Shown here piece after piece: positions 49,298-57,567 of a stretch of 64,000 bases of DNA; the first letter of the stretch is position 1; every line of letters begins with the position of its first letter. This DNA is from Georgenia soli (lineage in GTDB: Bacteria > Actinomycetota > Actinomycetes > Actinomycetales > Actinomycetaceae): the NCBI RefSeq assembly GCF_002563695.1, contig NZ_PDJI01000004.1, positions 1,922,001-1,986,000 of the forward strand. Direction: 5' to 3'. The notes under the pieces are model-generated. The model saw only the letters and a program-made list of their open reading frames with translations. It was not told where the DNA came from and made no database searches. A program made the translations under genes and the position numbers.

Positions 49298-50299
49298 ATG
49301 CGCACGAGCAGGGTCTTCCACGCCGTCGACTCCCACACCGAGGGCATGCCGACGCGCGTCATCACGGGCGGGGTCGGCGTCGTCCCCGGGGCCACGATGG
49401 CCGACCGGCGGGTCTTCTTCGCCGAGCACATGGACGAGATCCGCACCCTGCTCATGTATGAGCCGCGCGGGCACAGCGCGATGAGCGGTGCGATCCTCCA
49501 GCCGCCGACTCGCCCCGACGCCGACTACGGCGTCCTCTACATCGAGGTCTCGGGCCTGCTGCCGATGTGCGGGCACGGCACCATCGGTGTCGCCACCGTG
49601 CTGGTGGAGACGGGCATGGTGCCGGTGACCGAGCCCGTCACCACCGTGCGGCTGGACACCCCGGCCGGGCTCGTGGTCGCCGACGTCCAGGTCAAGGACG
49701 GCGGGGCCAGGGCGGTCACCATCCGCAACGTGCCGTCCTTCGCCCACACCCTCGACGGCCGCGTCGAGGTTCCCGGCCTCGGTCCCGTGTCGTACGACCT
49801 GGCCTTCGGCGGGAACTTCTACGCGATCGTCGACCTGGAGTCCCTGGACCTGCCGTACGAGCGCGCCGCGAAGGACCGACTGCTCAGGGCGGGGCTGGAC
49901 ATCATGGACGCCATCAACGCCGACGGCGAGCCTGTCCACCCCGAGCGCGACGACATCCGGGGGGTCCACCACGTCTACCTCAAGGCGCCCGGCTCCGACG
50001 CGCGGCACTCCCGGCACGCCATGGCGATCCACCCCGGCTGGTTCGACCGCTCCCCCTGCGGCACGGGCACCAGCGCGCGGATGGCGCAGCTGCACGCGCG
50101 GGGCGAGCTGGCCCTGGGCGAGGAGTTCGTCAACGAGTCGTACATCGGCACGCGGTTCGTCGGCCGGCTGCTGGAGGCGACGGAGGTGGGCGGCCGCTCC
50201 GCCGTCGTGCCGGCGATCACGGGACGGGCCTGGATCACCGGCACCGCCCAGTACTTCCTCGACCCCACCGACCCGTTCCCCGCCGGTTTCCTCCTGTGA
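49298..50299 (+). CDS. proline racemase-family enzyme, probable 4-hydroxyproline 2-epimerase
   Basis: The 333-residue enzyme has both catalytic cysteines of racemases/epimerases: C91 (PMCGHGTIG) and C254 (DRSPCGTGTSA). Dehydratases of this family replace one of them, so epimerisation of trans-4-hydroxy-L-proline to cis-4-hydroxy-D-proline is the likely reaction. VDSHTEGMPTRVITGG (10-25) and PRGHSAMSGAIL (57-68) are family motifs. It is the first gene of the catabolic operon, 79 bp before the flavoprotein gene and divergent from the FCD regulator. Proline racemase activity cannot be excluded from sequence alone. Confidence 0.9.
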   Translation: MRTSRVFHAVDSHTEGMPTRVITGGVGVVPGATMADRRVFFAEHMDEIRTLLMYEPRGHSAMSGAILQPPTRPDADYGVLYIEVSGLLPMCGHGTIGVATVLVETGMVPVTEPVTTVRLDTPAGLVVADVQVKDGGARAVTIRNVPSFAHTLDGRVEVPGLGPVSYDLAFGGNFYAIVDLESLDLPYERAAKDRLLRAGLDIMDAINADGEPVHPERDDIRGVHHVYLKAPGSDARHSRHAMAIHPGWFDRSPCGTGTSARMAQLHARGELALGEEFVNESYIGTRFVGRLLEATEVGGRSAVVPAITGRAWITGTAQYFLDPTDPFPAGFLL

Positions 50300-50378
50300 G
50301 ACCCGGACGACGGCGGAGCCAGGGCCGCCGCGGGAGGAGCCCGGCGCCCCGGCGCCGGGCGTGCGGCGGGAGGTCACG

Positions 50379-51518
50379 GTGACCCGGCACCCCGACCTGC
50401 TCGTCGTCGGCGCCGGCATCGTCGGCGCCGCGACGGCGTACCTCGCGGCCCGCGCCGGGCTGGCGGTCACCGTGGTCGACCGCGGGGTCCCCGGCGCCGG
50501 CACGTCCTCGCACGGCGAGGGCAACATCCTCGTCTCGGACAAGGAGCTCGGCCCCGAGCTCGACCTCGCCCTGTACTCCAACGAGGTCTGGCGCACCGAG
50601 CTCCTCGACGCCGGGCACCTGTGGGAGCTCGAGCCCAAGGGCGGCGTGGTCGTCGCCTCGACGGCGGCGAGCCTGGAGGCGCTGCTGCGCCTGGCCGAGC
50701 ACCAGCGCTCGGCCGGCATCGCGGCGGAACCGGTCGGCGCCGACGGCCTGGCCGACCTCGAGCCGCACCTGGCCCCGGGACTGGCCGGCGGCGTGCTCTA
50801 CCCGCAGGACGCGCAGCTGATGCCCATGCTCGCCGTCGCCCACCTGCTGCGCCTCGCCCGCGAGCTCGGCGCGCGGGTGCTGCCGCGCACGGCCGTGACG
50901 GGCTTCCTCCGCGACGGCGACCGGGTCACCGGGGTCCGCACCCACGCCGGGGACCTGCCCGCCGGCGCCGTGCTCAACGCCGCGGGCCCCTGGGCCGGTG
51001 ACGTCGCCGCGCTGGCCGGGGTGCACCTGCCGGTGGCGCCGCGCCGCGGCTTCGTGCTGGTGACCGAGCCGCTGCCGCCGACGGTGCGGCACAAGGTCTA
51101 CGCCGCGGAGTACGTCAGCGACGTCGCGAGCGGCGACGCCGCGCTGCAGTCCTCCCCCGTCGTCGAGGGCACGCCCGGCGGCACGGTGCTCATCGGGTCC
51201 ACCCGCGAGCGCGTCGGCTTCGACGCCACCGTCTCCGTCCCCGCGCTGGCCCGGATGGCCGCCGCCGCGGTGCGGCTCTTCCCCGTCCTGGCCGGCGTGA
51301 CGGCCATGCGGCACTACCACGGGTTCCGCCCCTACTGCCCCGACCACCTGCCCGTCATCGGGCCCGACCCGCGCGCCCCCGGGCTGTGGCACGCCGGCGG
51401 CCACGAGGGCGCCGGCATCGGGCTGTCCGCCGGGACCGGGGCGCTGCTCGTCCAGGCGCTCACCGGCCGGGAGACCGCGCTGCCCCTCACCCCGTTCGCC
51501 CCGGAGAGGTTCGGATGA
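50379..51518 (+). CDS. FAD-dependent D-amino acid dehydrogenase subunit (D-hydroxyproline dehydrogenase beta-like)
   Basis: The 379-residue protein is a DadA/glycine oxidase-type flavoprotein with the FAD motif VVGAGIVGAATAYLA near the N-terminus. It has the segments SHGEGNILVSDKELGP and GVLYPQDAQLMPMLAVAHLLR, and the C-terminal CPDHLPVIGPDP and HAGGHEGAGIGLS. It would oxidise the D-imino acid to 1-pyrroline-4-hydroxy-2-carboxylate. GTG 50379 is chosen because GGGAGG lies five bases upstream; GTG 50361 has no such site. Its stop overlaps the start of the small 2Fe-2S gene by four bases, so it forms one complex with the next two products. Confidence 0.88.
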   Translation: MTRHPDLLVVGAGIVGAATAYLAARAGLAVTVVDRGVPGAGTSSHGEGNILVSDKELGPELDLALYSNEVWRTELLDAGHLWELEPKGGVVVASTAASLEALLRLAEHQRSAGIAAEPVGADGLADLEPHLAPGLAGGVLYPQDAQLMPMLAVAHLLRLARELGARVLPRTAVTGFLRDGDRVTGVRTHAGDLPAGAVLNAAGPWAGDVAALAGVHLPVAPRRGFVLVTEPLPPTVRHKVYAAEYVSDVASGDAALQSSPVVEGTPGGTVLIGSTRERVGFDATVSVPALARMAAAAVRLFPVLAGVTAMRHYHGFRPYCPDHLPVIGPDPRAPGLWHAGGHEGAGIGLSAGTGALLVQALTGRETALPLTPFAPERFG

Positions 51519-51772
51519 CGACGCTGCACGCCACCTTCGACGGCGCCCCGCTGGCCGGCGAGCCCGGCCAGTCGGTGGGCGCGGCCCTCACCGCCGCCGG
51601 GATCACCTCGTGGCGCACCACCCGGCGCGGCGGGCGGCCGCGCGGTCTGTTCTGCGGGATCGGGATCTGCCACGACTGCCTCGTCACGGTCGACGGCGTC
51701 CCGAACCAGCGGGCCTGCCTCGTCCCGCTGACACCGGGGATGGTGCTGGAGAGCGGGGACGGCCGTGGCTGA
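51515..51772 (+). CDS. small (2Fe-2S)-binding subunit of the dehydrogenase
   Basis: The 85-residue protein is of the Fer2_4 type with four cysteines for one [2Fe-2S] cluster: C47, C52, C55 (LFCGIGICHDC) and C68 (NQRAC). It is overlapped at both ends, four bases with the upstream flavoprotein and eight with the downstream one. Such small subunits (gamma-type) link two flavoproteins in hydroxyproline and opine dehydrogenases. Confidence 0.9.
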   Translation: MTTLHATFDGAPLAGEPGQSVGAALTAAGITSWRTTRRGGRPRGLFCGIGICHDCLVTVDGVPNQRACLVPLTPGMVLESGDGRG

Positions 51773-53282
51773 GAACATCCATGACGTCGCGGTCGTGGGC
51801 GCGGGGCCGGCCGGGCTCGCGGCGGCCGTCACAGCCGCCGAGGCGGGCGCCCAGGTGCTGCTGCTCGACGCCGCCACCCAGCCGGGCGGGCAGTACTGGC
51901 GCCACCGCGACGAGACCACCCACGCCGACGACCCGCGCGGCCACCACGACTGGTCCGTCTTCACCGACCTGCGCGCGCGGCTGCGCGCCGCCATGACCGC
52001 CGGCCGGATCGACTACCGGCCCGGCACCTCGGTGTGGCTCCTCGAGCGAGCAGGTGCCGGCTTCCGTCTCCGGACGACGCCGACGGTCGGCTGCTCCCCG
52101 GCCCCCCGGCTCGGACTCTGCTCCGACACCTCCCGGTCCGCAGGTGCCACCGGGGCCGCGCGGGAGGCTCCGACGTCGTCCCGGGACTCCACCCACGTGG
52201 CCCGGCGCCTCGTGCTGTGCCCGGGCGCCTACGACCGTCAGCTGCCGGTGCCGGGCTGGGACCTGCCCGGCGTCATGGCGGCGGGCGGGGCCCAGGCCCT
52301 GCTCAAGGGGCACGGGGTGCTCGCCGGGCGCCGCGTCGTCGTCGCCGGCACGGGGCCGTTCCTGCTGCCCGTCGCCACGGGGCTCGCGGACGCCGGGGCG
52401 AGCGTGGTCGCGCTGTGCGAGGCCGCGCATCCGTCCCGGTGGGCACGCCACCTGCCCGCCGCTGCCCGGCAGGGGCCCAAGCTGCTGCAGGCCGGCGAGT
52501 ACGCCGCGCGCCTGGCCCGGCGGGGGGTGCGGCTGCGCACCCGCACCGTGGTCACCGAGATCCTCGGGGAGGACCGGGTCACCGCGGTCCGGCTCGGCCG
52601 GGTCGACGGGCGCGGCCGGGTGGCCGGCGAGGGGCCGGTGCTGCCGGCGGACGCCGTCGCCCTCGGCTGGGGCTTCACCCCTCAGCTCGAGCTGCCGCTG
52701 ATGCTCGGGACCGAGACCGCAATGGGCGCCGACGGCGGCCTGGTGGTGCGCGTGGACCCGGACCAGCGCTCGTCCGTGCCCGGCGTGCTCGTGGCCGGTG
52801 AGGCCACGGGCATCGGCGGCGCGAGCCTCGCCGTCGCGGAGGGCCTGGTTGCCGGAGCCGCGGCGGCCGGCCGTGAGCCGGACCCGCGCCACCGCCGGGC
52901 CGTGCTGGCCCACCGCGCGTTCGCGCGGGCGATGCACGACGTCTACCCGGTGCCCGCCGAGTGGTCACGGTGGACCACCCCGGGCACGCTGGTGTGCCGG
53001 TGCGAGGAGGTGACGGCCGGCGACCTGACCCGCGCGTGCCGCGATCTCGCCGCCGAGGACCCGCGCGAGGCCCGTTCGCTCACGCGCGCCGGCATGGGCC
53101 GGTGCCAGGGCCGGGTCTGCGGCTGGGCCACCGCCGCGATCCTCGCGGACCGGACGGGCCGGGACGTCACGGAAGAAGACCTGCTGGCCACCGGCCGGCG
53201 TCCCCTGGCCGCACCCGTCACGCTCGGCGCCCTCGCCGCGCTGGACGGCGCGGCCGACGACCAGGAGGTACCCCTCGCATGA
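51765..53282 (+). CDS. FAD/NAD(P)-binding subunit with C-terminal 2Fe-2S domain (dehydrogenase alpha-like)
   Basis: The 505-residue flavoprotein has an FAD motif at 8-22 (VAVVGAGPAGLAAAV), the segment PGGQYWRH, a second nucleotide-binding fold with RRVVVAGTGPFLLPVA, and a BFD-like cluster domain at about 408-455. That domain has cysteines in CRCEEV and GRCQGRVCG (roughly C411, C413, C447, C452). This order is that of the alpha subunit of opine/D-hydroxyproline dehydrogenase complexes. GTG 51765 overlaps the small subunit. A Pro/Ser/Thr-rich insert at about 105-145 (RTTPTVGCSPAPRLGL) is less conserved. Confidence 0.88.
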   Translation: MAENIHDVAVVGAGPAGLAAAVTAAEAGAQVLLLDAATQPGGQYWRHRDETTHADDPRGHHDWSVFTDLRARLRAAMTAGRIDYRPGTSVWLLERAGAGFRLRTTPTVGCSPAPRLGLCSDTSRSAGATGAAREAPTSSRDSTHVARRLVLCPGAYDRQLPVPGWDLPGVMAAGGAQALLKGHGVLAGRRVVVAGTGPFLLPVATGLADAGASVVALCEAAHPSRWARHLPAAARQGPKLLQAGEYAARLARRGVRLRTRTVVTEILGEDRVTAVRLGRVDGRGRVAGEGPVLPADAVALGWGFTPQLELPLMLGTETAMGADGGLVVRVDPDQRSSVPGVLVAGEATGIGGASLAVAEGLVAGAAAAGREPDPRHRRAVLAHRAFARAMHDVYPVPAEWSRWTTPGTLVCRCEEVTAGDLTRACRDLAAEDPREARSLTRAGMGRCQGRVCGWATAAILADRTGRDVTEEDLLATGRRPLAAPVTLGALAALDGAADDQEVPLA

Positions 53283-54757
53283 GCACCGACACGATCGCCC
53301 CCGCCGACACCACCGCCGCCGAGGTCGACGGCCTCGTCCGCGCGGCAGCGGCGGCCGCGCCCGCCTGGGCCGCGTCCACCCCCGCGGACCGGGCCGCGGC
53401 CCTGACCGCCGTCGCCGACGCGCTCGACGCCGCCCGTGACGAGCTGGTCCCCCTCGCCGAGGCCGAGACCCACCTGCCCGAGGCGCGCCTGACCGGCGAG
53501 CTGCGGCGCACGACCTTCCAGCTGCGCCTCTTCGCCGAGGTCGTCACCGAGGGCGCCTACCTGGACGCGCGGATCGACCACGCCGACCCCGAGTGGCCGA
53601 TGGGCGCCGCCCGCCCGGACCTGCGCCGCGTCAACGAGCCGCTCGGGCCGGTGCTGGTCTTCGCGGCGTCGAACTTCCCGTTCGCGTTCTCCGTGGCCGG
53701 CGGCGACACCGCCTCGGCGCTGGCGGCCGGCTGCCCGGTGCTGCTCAAGGCCCACCCGGGCCACCCGGTCCTGTCCCGCCGCACGGGCAAGATCGTCGTC
53801 GACGCGCTGCGCGCGGCCGGCGCCCCGGACGGCACCTTCGCGGTCCTCCACGGCGTCGACGCCGGGACGACGGCGCTGCGCCACCCGCTCGTCAAGGCCG
53901 CCGCCTTCACCGGCTCGCAGCACGCCGGCCGCGCCCTGTTCGACATCGCCAGCTCCCGTCCCGAGCCGATCCCGTTCTACGGCGAGCTCGGCAGCGTCAA
54001 CCCGACGTTCGTGACCCCGGCCGCCGCCGCCGAGCGCGCGGAGGAGATCGCGTCCGGGTTCGTCGCCTCGTTCACGATGGGGGTCGGGCAGTTCTGCACC
54101 AAGCCCGGCATCCTCTTCGTGCCTAGCGGCTCCGGCCTGCCCGAGCGGCTCGCCGCCGCCGAGCTGCCGGCGGGCTCCCGCATGCTCAACGACCGCCTCC
54201 GCGCCGGATACGTCGAGCGGCTGGACGAGCTGCGCGGCCACCCGGCCGTGCGGGTGCTGGCCGAGGGGGCGGACCCGGCCGGCGAGCGTCCCGGGCCCAC
54301 CGTGCTCGGCACCACCGCGGAGGACTTCCGGTCGGCGACGGCAGAGCTGGCGGCCGAGTGCTTCGGCCCGGCCGCCCTCGTGGTCGAGTACGACGACGTC
54401 GCCGAGCTGCCGGGCCTTGCAGCGTCGCTGGAGGGCCAGCTCACCGCCACGGTCCAGGGCACCGAGGACGACGACGTCGCCGAGCTGGTCACCACGCTCG
54501 CCGGCCGCGCCGGGCGGGTGCTGTGGAACCAGTGGCCCACCGGCGTCTCCGTGACCTACGCCCAGCAGCACGGCGGCCCTTACCCCGCCACCACCGCCCC
54601 TGCCACCACCTCGGTCGGCACCGCGGCGATCTCGCGGTTCCTGCGCCCGGTGGCCTACCAGAACCTGCCACAGCAGCTCCTGCCGGCGGCGCTGCGTGAC
54701 GACAACCCGCTGGGGATCCCGCGTCGCGTGGACGGGAAGGTCGAGGGTCCGGCGTGA
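53279..54757 (+). CDS. aldehyde dehydrogenase, probable 2,5-dioxovalerate (ketoglutarate semialdehyde) dehydrogenase
   Basis: The 492-residue NAD(P)-dependent aldehyde dehydrogenase has the nucleophile C273 (VGQFCTKPG), general base E236 (PFYGELGS), oxyanion N132 (ASNFPFAF) and cofactor lysine K157 (LLKAHPGHP). The motif pattern fits the ketoglutarate-semialdehyde dehydrogenase group (ASNFPFAFSVAGGDTASALAAG). It would form alpha-ketoglutarate, the end product of the pathway. The start overlaps the alpha-like subunit stop (ATGA), and its own stop overlaps the next start (GTGA). Confidence 0.92.
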   Translation: MSTDTIAPADTTAAEVDGLVRAAAAAAPAWAASTPADRAAALTAVADALDAARDELVPLAEAETHLPEARLTGELRRTTFQLRLFAEVVTEGAYLDARIDHADPEWPMGAARPDLRRVNEPLGPVLVFAASNFPFAFSVAGGDTASALAAGCPVLLKAHPGHPVLSRRTGKIVVDALRAAGAPDGTFAVLHGVDAGTTALRHPLVKAAAFTGSQHAGRALFDIASSRPEPIPFYGELGSVNPTFVTPAAAAERAEEIASGFVASFTMGVGQFCTKPGILFVPSGSGLPERLAAAELPAGSRMLNDRLRAGYVERLDELRGHPAVRVLAEGADPAGERPGPTVLGTTAEDFRSATAELAAECFGPAALVVEYDDVAELPGLAASLEGQLTATVQGTEDDDVAELVTTLAGRAGRVLWNQWPTGVSVTYAQQHGGPYPATTAPATTSVGTAAISRFLRPVAYQNLPQQLLPAALRDDNPLGIPRRVDGKVEGPA

Positions 54758-55782
54758 GCACCTCAGGTTTCGAGACCACCGTCTCCACCGTCGACTACCA
54801 CACGGCCGGTGAGCCGTTCCGCATCGTCACCGACGGGCTGCCCGAGATCCCCGGCGAGACCGTGCCCGAGCGCCGGGAGTACGCCATGTCGGACGCGGAG
54901 ATCGACCACTACCGCCGGCTGCTGGTGCAGGAGCCGCGCGGGCACGCCGACATGTACGGCGGTTTCCTCGTGCCGCCGGACGACCCCGACGCCGACCTCG
55001 GCGTCCTGTTCTGGCACAAGGACGGCTACTCCACCGCGTGCGGGCACGGCACCATCGCGCTCGGGGTGTGGGCGGTCGAGCACCGGGTGGTGCTCGCGGA
55101 CCCGGACGGGGAGACCGACGTCGTCATCGACGTGCCGTCGGGGCGCGTGCGCGCCACGGTGACGTGCCGGGAGGGCGCCGTCGTCGGGGCGACCTTCGTC
55201 AACGTCCCGTCCTGGGTGGTCGCCCGGAAGCTTCCGGTCGAGACCCCGTTCGGCACCGTCGAGGCCGACGTCAGCTACGGCGGCGCCATCTACGCCTCGG
55301 TGCCGGCCTCGGCGTTCGGGCTCGAGGTGACGCCCGAGCACTACGGCCAGCTCATCGCCGCCGGCCGGGCGGTGAAGTGGGCGCTCAACGACTCCCCCGC
55401 CGCGCAGCACCCCGACGACCCGCGCCTCTCCGGCATCTACGGGACGATCCTCTACGACGACCTCGGGCGCACCCCGGACGGCCCGCACCAGCGCAACGTC
55501 ACCGTCTTCGCCGACGGCGAGGTGGACCGCTCACCGTGCGGCTCCGGGACGAGCGCGCGCCTGCCGCTGCTCGTCGAGGACGGCCTGCTCGGCGAGGACG
55601 AGACGCTCACCCACGACTCGATCGTCGGGACGCGGTTCACCGCCCGCGTGCGCGAGAGCGTCGACGTGGCCGGACGCTCCGCCGTCGTCCCCGAGGTCAC
55701 CGGGCGGGCCTCGATGACCGGGGAGCACCGGTTCGTCCTCCGGCACGACGACGAGGTCGGCACCGGGTTCACCCTGCGCTGA
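54754..55782 (+). CDS. second proline racemase-family enzyme
   Basis: The 342-residue paralog of the epimerase at 49298 has both catalytic cysteines, C96 (STACGHGTIALG) and C262 (DRSPCGSGTSA). It is thus a racemase/epimerase-type active site, not a classical 3-hydroxyproline dehydratase (which has Thr at the second site). Identity with the first copy looks low outside the motifs. Family motifs are VDYHTAGEPFRIVTDG and PRGHADMYGGFLVPPDD. It may act on proline or another hydroxyproline isomer, or may replace the first enzyme. GTG 54754 overlaps the aldehyde dehydrogenase stop. Confidence 0.88.
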   Translation: MSTSGFETTVSTVDYHTAGEPFRIVTDGLPEIPGETVPERREYAMSDAEIDHYRRLLVQEPRGHADMYGGFLVPPDDPDADLGVLFWHKDGYSTACGHGTIALGVWAVEHRVVLADPDGETDVVIDVPSGRVRATVTCREGAVVGATFVNVPSWVVARKLPVETPFGTVEADVSYGGAIYASVPASAFGLEVTPEHYGQLIAAGRAVKWALNDSPAAQHPDDPRLSGIYGTILYDDLGRTPDGPHQRNVTVFADGEVDRSPCGSGTSARLPLLVEDGLLGEDETLTHDSIVGTRFTARVRESVDVAGRSAVVPEVTGRASMTGEHRFVLRHDDEVGTGFTLR

Positions 55783-57241
55783 CCCTGTCCCACAGCAGTC
55801 CGTGGGCCCGCGCGCCGGGCAAGGCTTCCAGCACCGCGCGGGCCGCCTCCTCGTGCGTCGCGCCCAGGTGCACGCCGTAGGCGACCGCGACAGTGGGCGT
55901 GCGCTGCTGCGCGGCGACGCAGTGCAGCAGCACACGCCGGCCCTCGGCGCGCAGCTCGGCCACCACGGCGGCCGTGTCCGCGAGGACGAAGTCGAGGTTC
56001 GGGTTGTCCTCGGGGCGGTCGGAGTCGATGAGCCAGACCTCGACGTGGTCCCCGGGCGCGACCCCGCCGACCGCCACCTGCGCGGTTCCGCGCTGGCACA
56101 GGGAGACGACGGCGTCACACGCCGGGTCGACGGTGGCGGTGGTGCCGAGCACGACGCCGTCGTCCAGCGGGTGCGCGACCCCGGGCGCGACGGGCACCCA
56201 GAGGTGCTCCACCCGGTCCCCCGCCGGCCAGCCGCGCAGGTCCGAGCGGCCGCCGGTCGCCGTCAGGACCCCGAGGCGGACGAGGTCGCGGGCCCGGAGG
56301 CCGGGCCAGCCGTGCAGCACGCGCCGCCATGCGGCCGGCACGGCCGACGCGCCCCAGTACGCCCCGAGGAGCCCGCCGGCGATGGCGGCGACGGTGTGGG
56401 TGTCGCCGCCGATCCGCACCGCGGCGTGCATGGCGTGCTGCAGGTGCTGGCAGGGGTGGCTGCCGGCGCCGGGGTCGTCGGTGGGGACCTGCGTGGTGGC
56501 GATCGCGTGCCAGGCGGCCTGCAACGCGGTGACGGTGAAGCCGTTGTCGCCCAGGTCGGCCGCGGCGTCGGGGCGCTCGGCGTCGTCGATCCAGGTCGAC
56601 CACCGGGCGCGCCGCCCGGACGGGAGCAGGTCCAGGCCCGCGCGGACGTCGAGGCGACGCTCGCTGACGGCCACGCGGACCGCCTCGCACCACAGCACGC
56701 ACGAGTCCCCGGCTAGCGGGTCCGTGTGGGTCAGCTCGGCGACGGCGCGGGCGGACTCCGCCGTCGCCTCCCTGTCCCGCAGGTGGGTGAGCCCGACGAC
56801 GGCGGTGCACATCAGCGCGCCGTTGCTCGCCGACCGACCGGTGCGGCGGTCATAGTCGCGGGCCGCCCGAACCAGGCGTTCGGCCGGCCTTCCGGTACCG
56901 GAGGGACCGGGGGCTGCACGGTCGGCGGCGCCGAGGACCTGGCTGGTGAGGATGCCGATGTCACTGGCCCCGTCGCGGCGCCAGCCGAGGAAGCGTTCGG
57001 CGATGCGGTCGAGAGATGCACGATCGCGCGGGTCGCTGCCATCGGCGACCACCTGTGCGATGCATAGCGCCATCTGTGTGTCGTCGCTCCACTCACCTGG
57101 GTCGTAGGGACCGAGGCCGCCGCCGGCCATCTCGGCGTCACCGGCCGGCGGGGTGGCGAACTCGTAGGGCACGCCGAGCGCGTCGCCGGCCGCCTGGGCC
57201 TTGAGCACGCCTGCGGCGCGGTCAAGGGTTGCTGGGTTCAT
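55769..57241 (-). CDS. ADP-ribosylglycohydrolase fused to a Cys-X5-Arg phosphatase-like domain
   Basis: The 490-residue protein joins two domains. Residues 1-330 are an ADP-ribosylglycohydrolase (DraG/ARH type) with GDALGVPYEF, the metal-binding WSDDTQ (S52-D53-D54) and IGGDTHTVAAIAGG. The second metal Asp of the usual GGDxD is replaced by His (H282). Residues 370-490 end in a dual-specificity/tyrosine phosphatase-like loop LLHCVAAQQRTP (C441-x5-R447). It could remove ADP-ribose and a phosphate-like group from one target, or act in nucleotide/RNA end processing. It overlaps the tail of the plus-strand racemase gene by 14 bases. A VWA gene lies upstream on the same strand, across a gap with twin 72-bp repeats. 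Confidence 0.85.
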   Translation of the reverse strand: MNPATLDRAAGVLKAQAAGDALGVPYEFATPPAGDAEMAGGGLGPYDPGEWSDDTQMALCIAQVVADGSDPRDRASLDRIAERFLGWRRDGASDIGILTSQVLGAADRAAPGPSGTGRPAERLVRAARDYDRRTGRSASNGALMCTAVVGLTHLRDREATAESARAVAELTHTDPLAGDSCVLWCEAVRVAVSERRLDVRAGLDLLPSGRRARWSTWIDDAERPDAAADLGDNGFTVTALQAAWHAIATTQVPTDDPGAGSHPCQHLQHAMHAAVRIGGDTHTVAAIAGGLLGAYWGASAVPAAWRRVLHGWPGLRARDLVRLGVLTATGGRSDLRGWPAGDRVEHLWVPVAPGVAHPLDDGVVLGTTATVDPACDAVVSLCQRGTAQVAVGGVAPGDHVEVWLIDSDRPEDNPNLDFVLADTAAVVAELRAEGRRVLLHCVAAQQRTPTVAVAYGVHLGATHEEAARAVLEALPGARAHGLLWDRVSAG

Positions 57242-57367
57242 GCGTTCTCCGTTCGTGGGGGCTGCACGCGGTCCGGAAGTCGGAGGGCGAGCCGGTCGGG
57301 GTCGGGTTTGTCGGGGGTCGGGTCGGTCAGGGTCGGGCGTGCACCGTCGACAGTGACGCCCAGGGCG

Positions 57368-57439
57368 CTGAGGCGTAAGTCGAACCTCGGTCGATCAGTC
57401 GTCCCAGGCGGACTTACCTACCGCAGGGGCACTGACGGG
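57368..57439. repeat. 72-bp direct repeat, copy 1
   Basis: This copy matches 57482-57553 at 69 of 72 bases. It contains the inverted pair GTAAGTC (57375-57381) and GACTTAC (57411-57417). It lies 127 bases upstream of the ADP-ribosylglycohydrolase start. Confidence 0.9.
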
Positions 57440-57481
57440 AGGCGAGGCGCACTACACGCCGAGTGGGTGGTGGCCGGAGGA

Positions 57482-57553
57482 CTGAGGCGTAAGTCGAACC
57501 TGGGCGGATCAGTCGTCCCAGGCGGACTTACCTACCGCAGGGGCACTGACGGG
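57482..57553. repeat. 72-bp direct repeat, copy 2
   Basis: This copy starts 114 bases after copy 1 and differs at three clustered positions. It has the same inverted pair (57489-57495 and 57525-57531) and ends 14 bases before the VWA stop codon. The remaining 326-bp intergenic sequence has no gene. Confidence 0.9.
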
Positions 57554-57567
57554 CGACCGAGCGCCGG

